From positions 10,215,001-10,279,000 of the forward strand of contig NC_092569.1 of the NCBI RefSeq assembly GCF_037975245.1: a stretch of 64,000 nucleotides of DNA, written 5' to 3'. Position 1 is the first letter of the stretch; every line of letters begins with the position of its first letter. This DNA is from Apostichopus japonicus (Eukaryota > Echinodermata > Holothuroidea > Aspidochirotida > Stichopodidae). Of the stretch, positions 63,647 through 64,000 are shown piece by piece. Made by a program: the position numbers and the translations under genes. The notes below the pieces were generated by a model, which searched no databases, had not been told where the DNA came from, and saw only the letters and a program-made list of their open reading frames with translations.

Positions 63647-64000
63647 TTGATTTCTCGCAGTGTTGAGTATTTGCATGGTGCGAAATAAGTAAGCATGCAG
63701 ATGCATCGTGGTGTTTGCACACAAAAAATCTTACCGTTGCTATTAGTCGTGATAAGTTCTCGATAGACAGAGCTGGAGAGTTAGTACTTAGTATAGGTCT
63801 ACTCCCAAAAGCAATAATAACAAGAGAGGACTTAATACAAGTATGTATTCTACATGTTCATTTCAATGAAATACGCACTCCACCCTCCCAAATATCTATT
63901 GCTAAGTTCACACAATAACAAAAATGATACATCGAGGTATGAACAATACGAGTAGGGCAAGAAAAGGACCACAATCCCAAAGATGGCTTGAACCTCACCG
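63200..64000. other. Intron or intergenic DNA with TA tract
   Basis: Contains a pure TA tract at 63590-63643. Nothing resembling an MS4A-like TM3 or TM2 exon was recognised. A minus-strand GTAAGA donor near 63728 follows a short open stretch but matches no known exon. Confidence 0.4.

Overview
The window reads as nuclear DNA of a metazoan: AT-rich, spliced exons with GT-AG borders, long (TA)n microsatellites, tRNA-derived SINEs, Penelope-like, LINE and hAT-type elements, and gene fragments of the CD20/MS4A tetraspan and fibrinogen-related (FReD) families. No prokaryotic operon, phage or CRISPR signal was seen. The gene content suggests a marine invertebrate deuterostome, possibly an echinoderm such as a sea cucumber; that is inference. 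Most open frames here are chance frames in AT-rich or TA-repeat DNA and are not annotated.

1-2.5 kb (+ strand): a C2H2-finger-like exon, a tRNA-like SINE and a small exon of the same or a related gene. The SINE/exon block recurs inverted at 30.44-32.43 kb, where it lies between two seemingly identical 284-bp direct repeats.

3.2-44.6 kb: three copies of a roughly 11-kb segmental duplication (about 3.2-15.1, 19.8-30.4 and 32.4-44.6 kb). The first and third are close to each other; the second is older. Each carries, on the minus strand, the exons of one CD20/MS4A-like membrane protein: N-terminus plus TM1, a 54-bp TM2 exon, a TM3 exon, a TM4 exon and a Pro-rich cytoplasmic tail. Every copy has at least one lesion, so this looks like a decaying tandem array. 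A more degraded unit lies at 14.9-16.9 kb. An apparently intact member enters at the right edge (60.98-63.2 kb, continuing beyond the window). Insertions distinguish the copies: THAP-domain gene remnants in copies 1 and 2; a SINE, a 384-bp TIR element and a LINE fragment in copy 2; and a Penelope-like element with GIY-YIG endonuclease and a hammerhead-like motif in copy 3.

44.6-51 kb: gene-poor; a second Penelope-type RT fragment, TA repeats and a 630-bp hAT-like element with a perfect 8-bp target duplication.

51.5-56 kb (minus strand): a fibrinogen-related gene, damaged. In coding order: FReD start exon, FReD middle exon split by a 2.2-kb transposon (5-bp target duplication), TIL-type Cys-rich exon, EGF-like/FReD-start exon with stops, and another FReD middle exon. 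No C-terminal FReD exon was recognised.

56-64 kb: TA-repeat tracts and nested GC-ended hAT-like elements, several sharing a GC-rich hairpin core, around the last MS4A-like gene.
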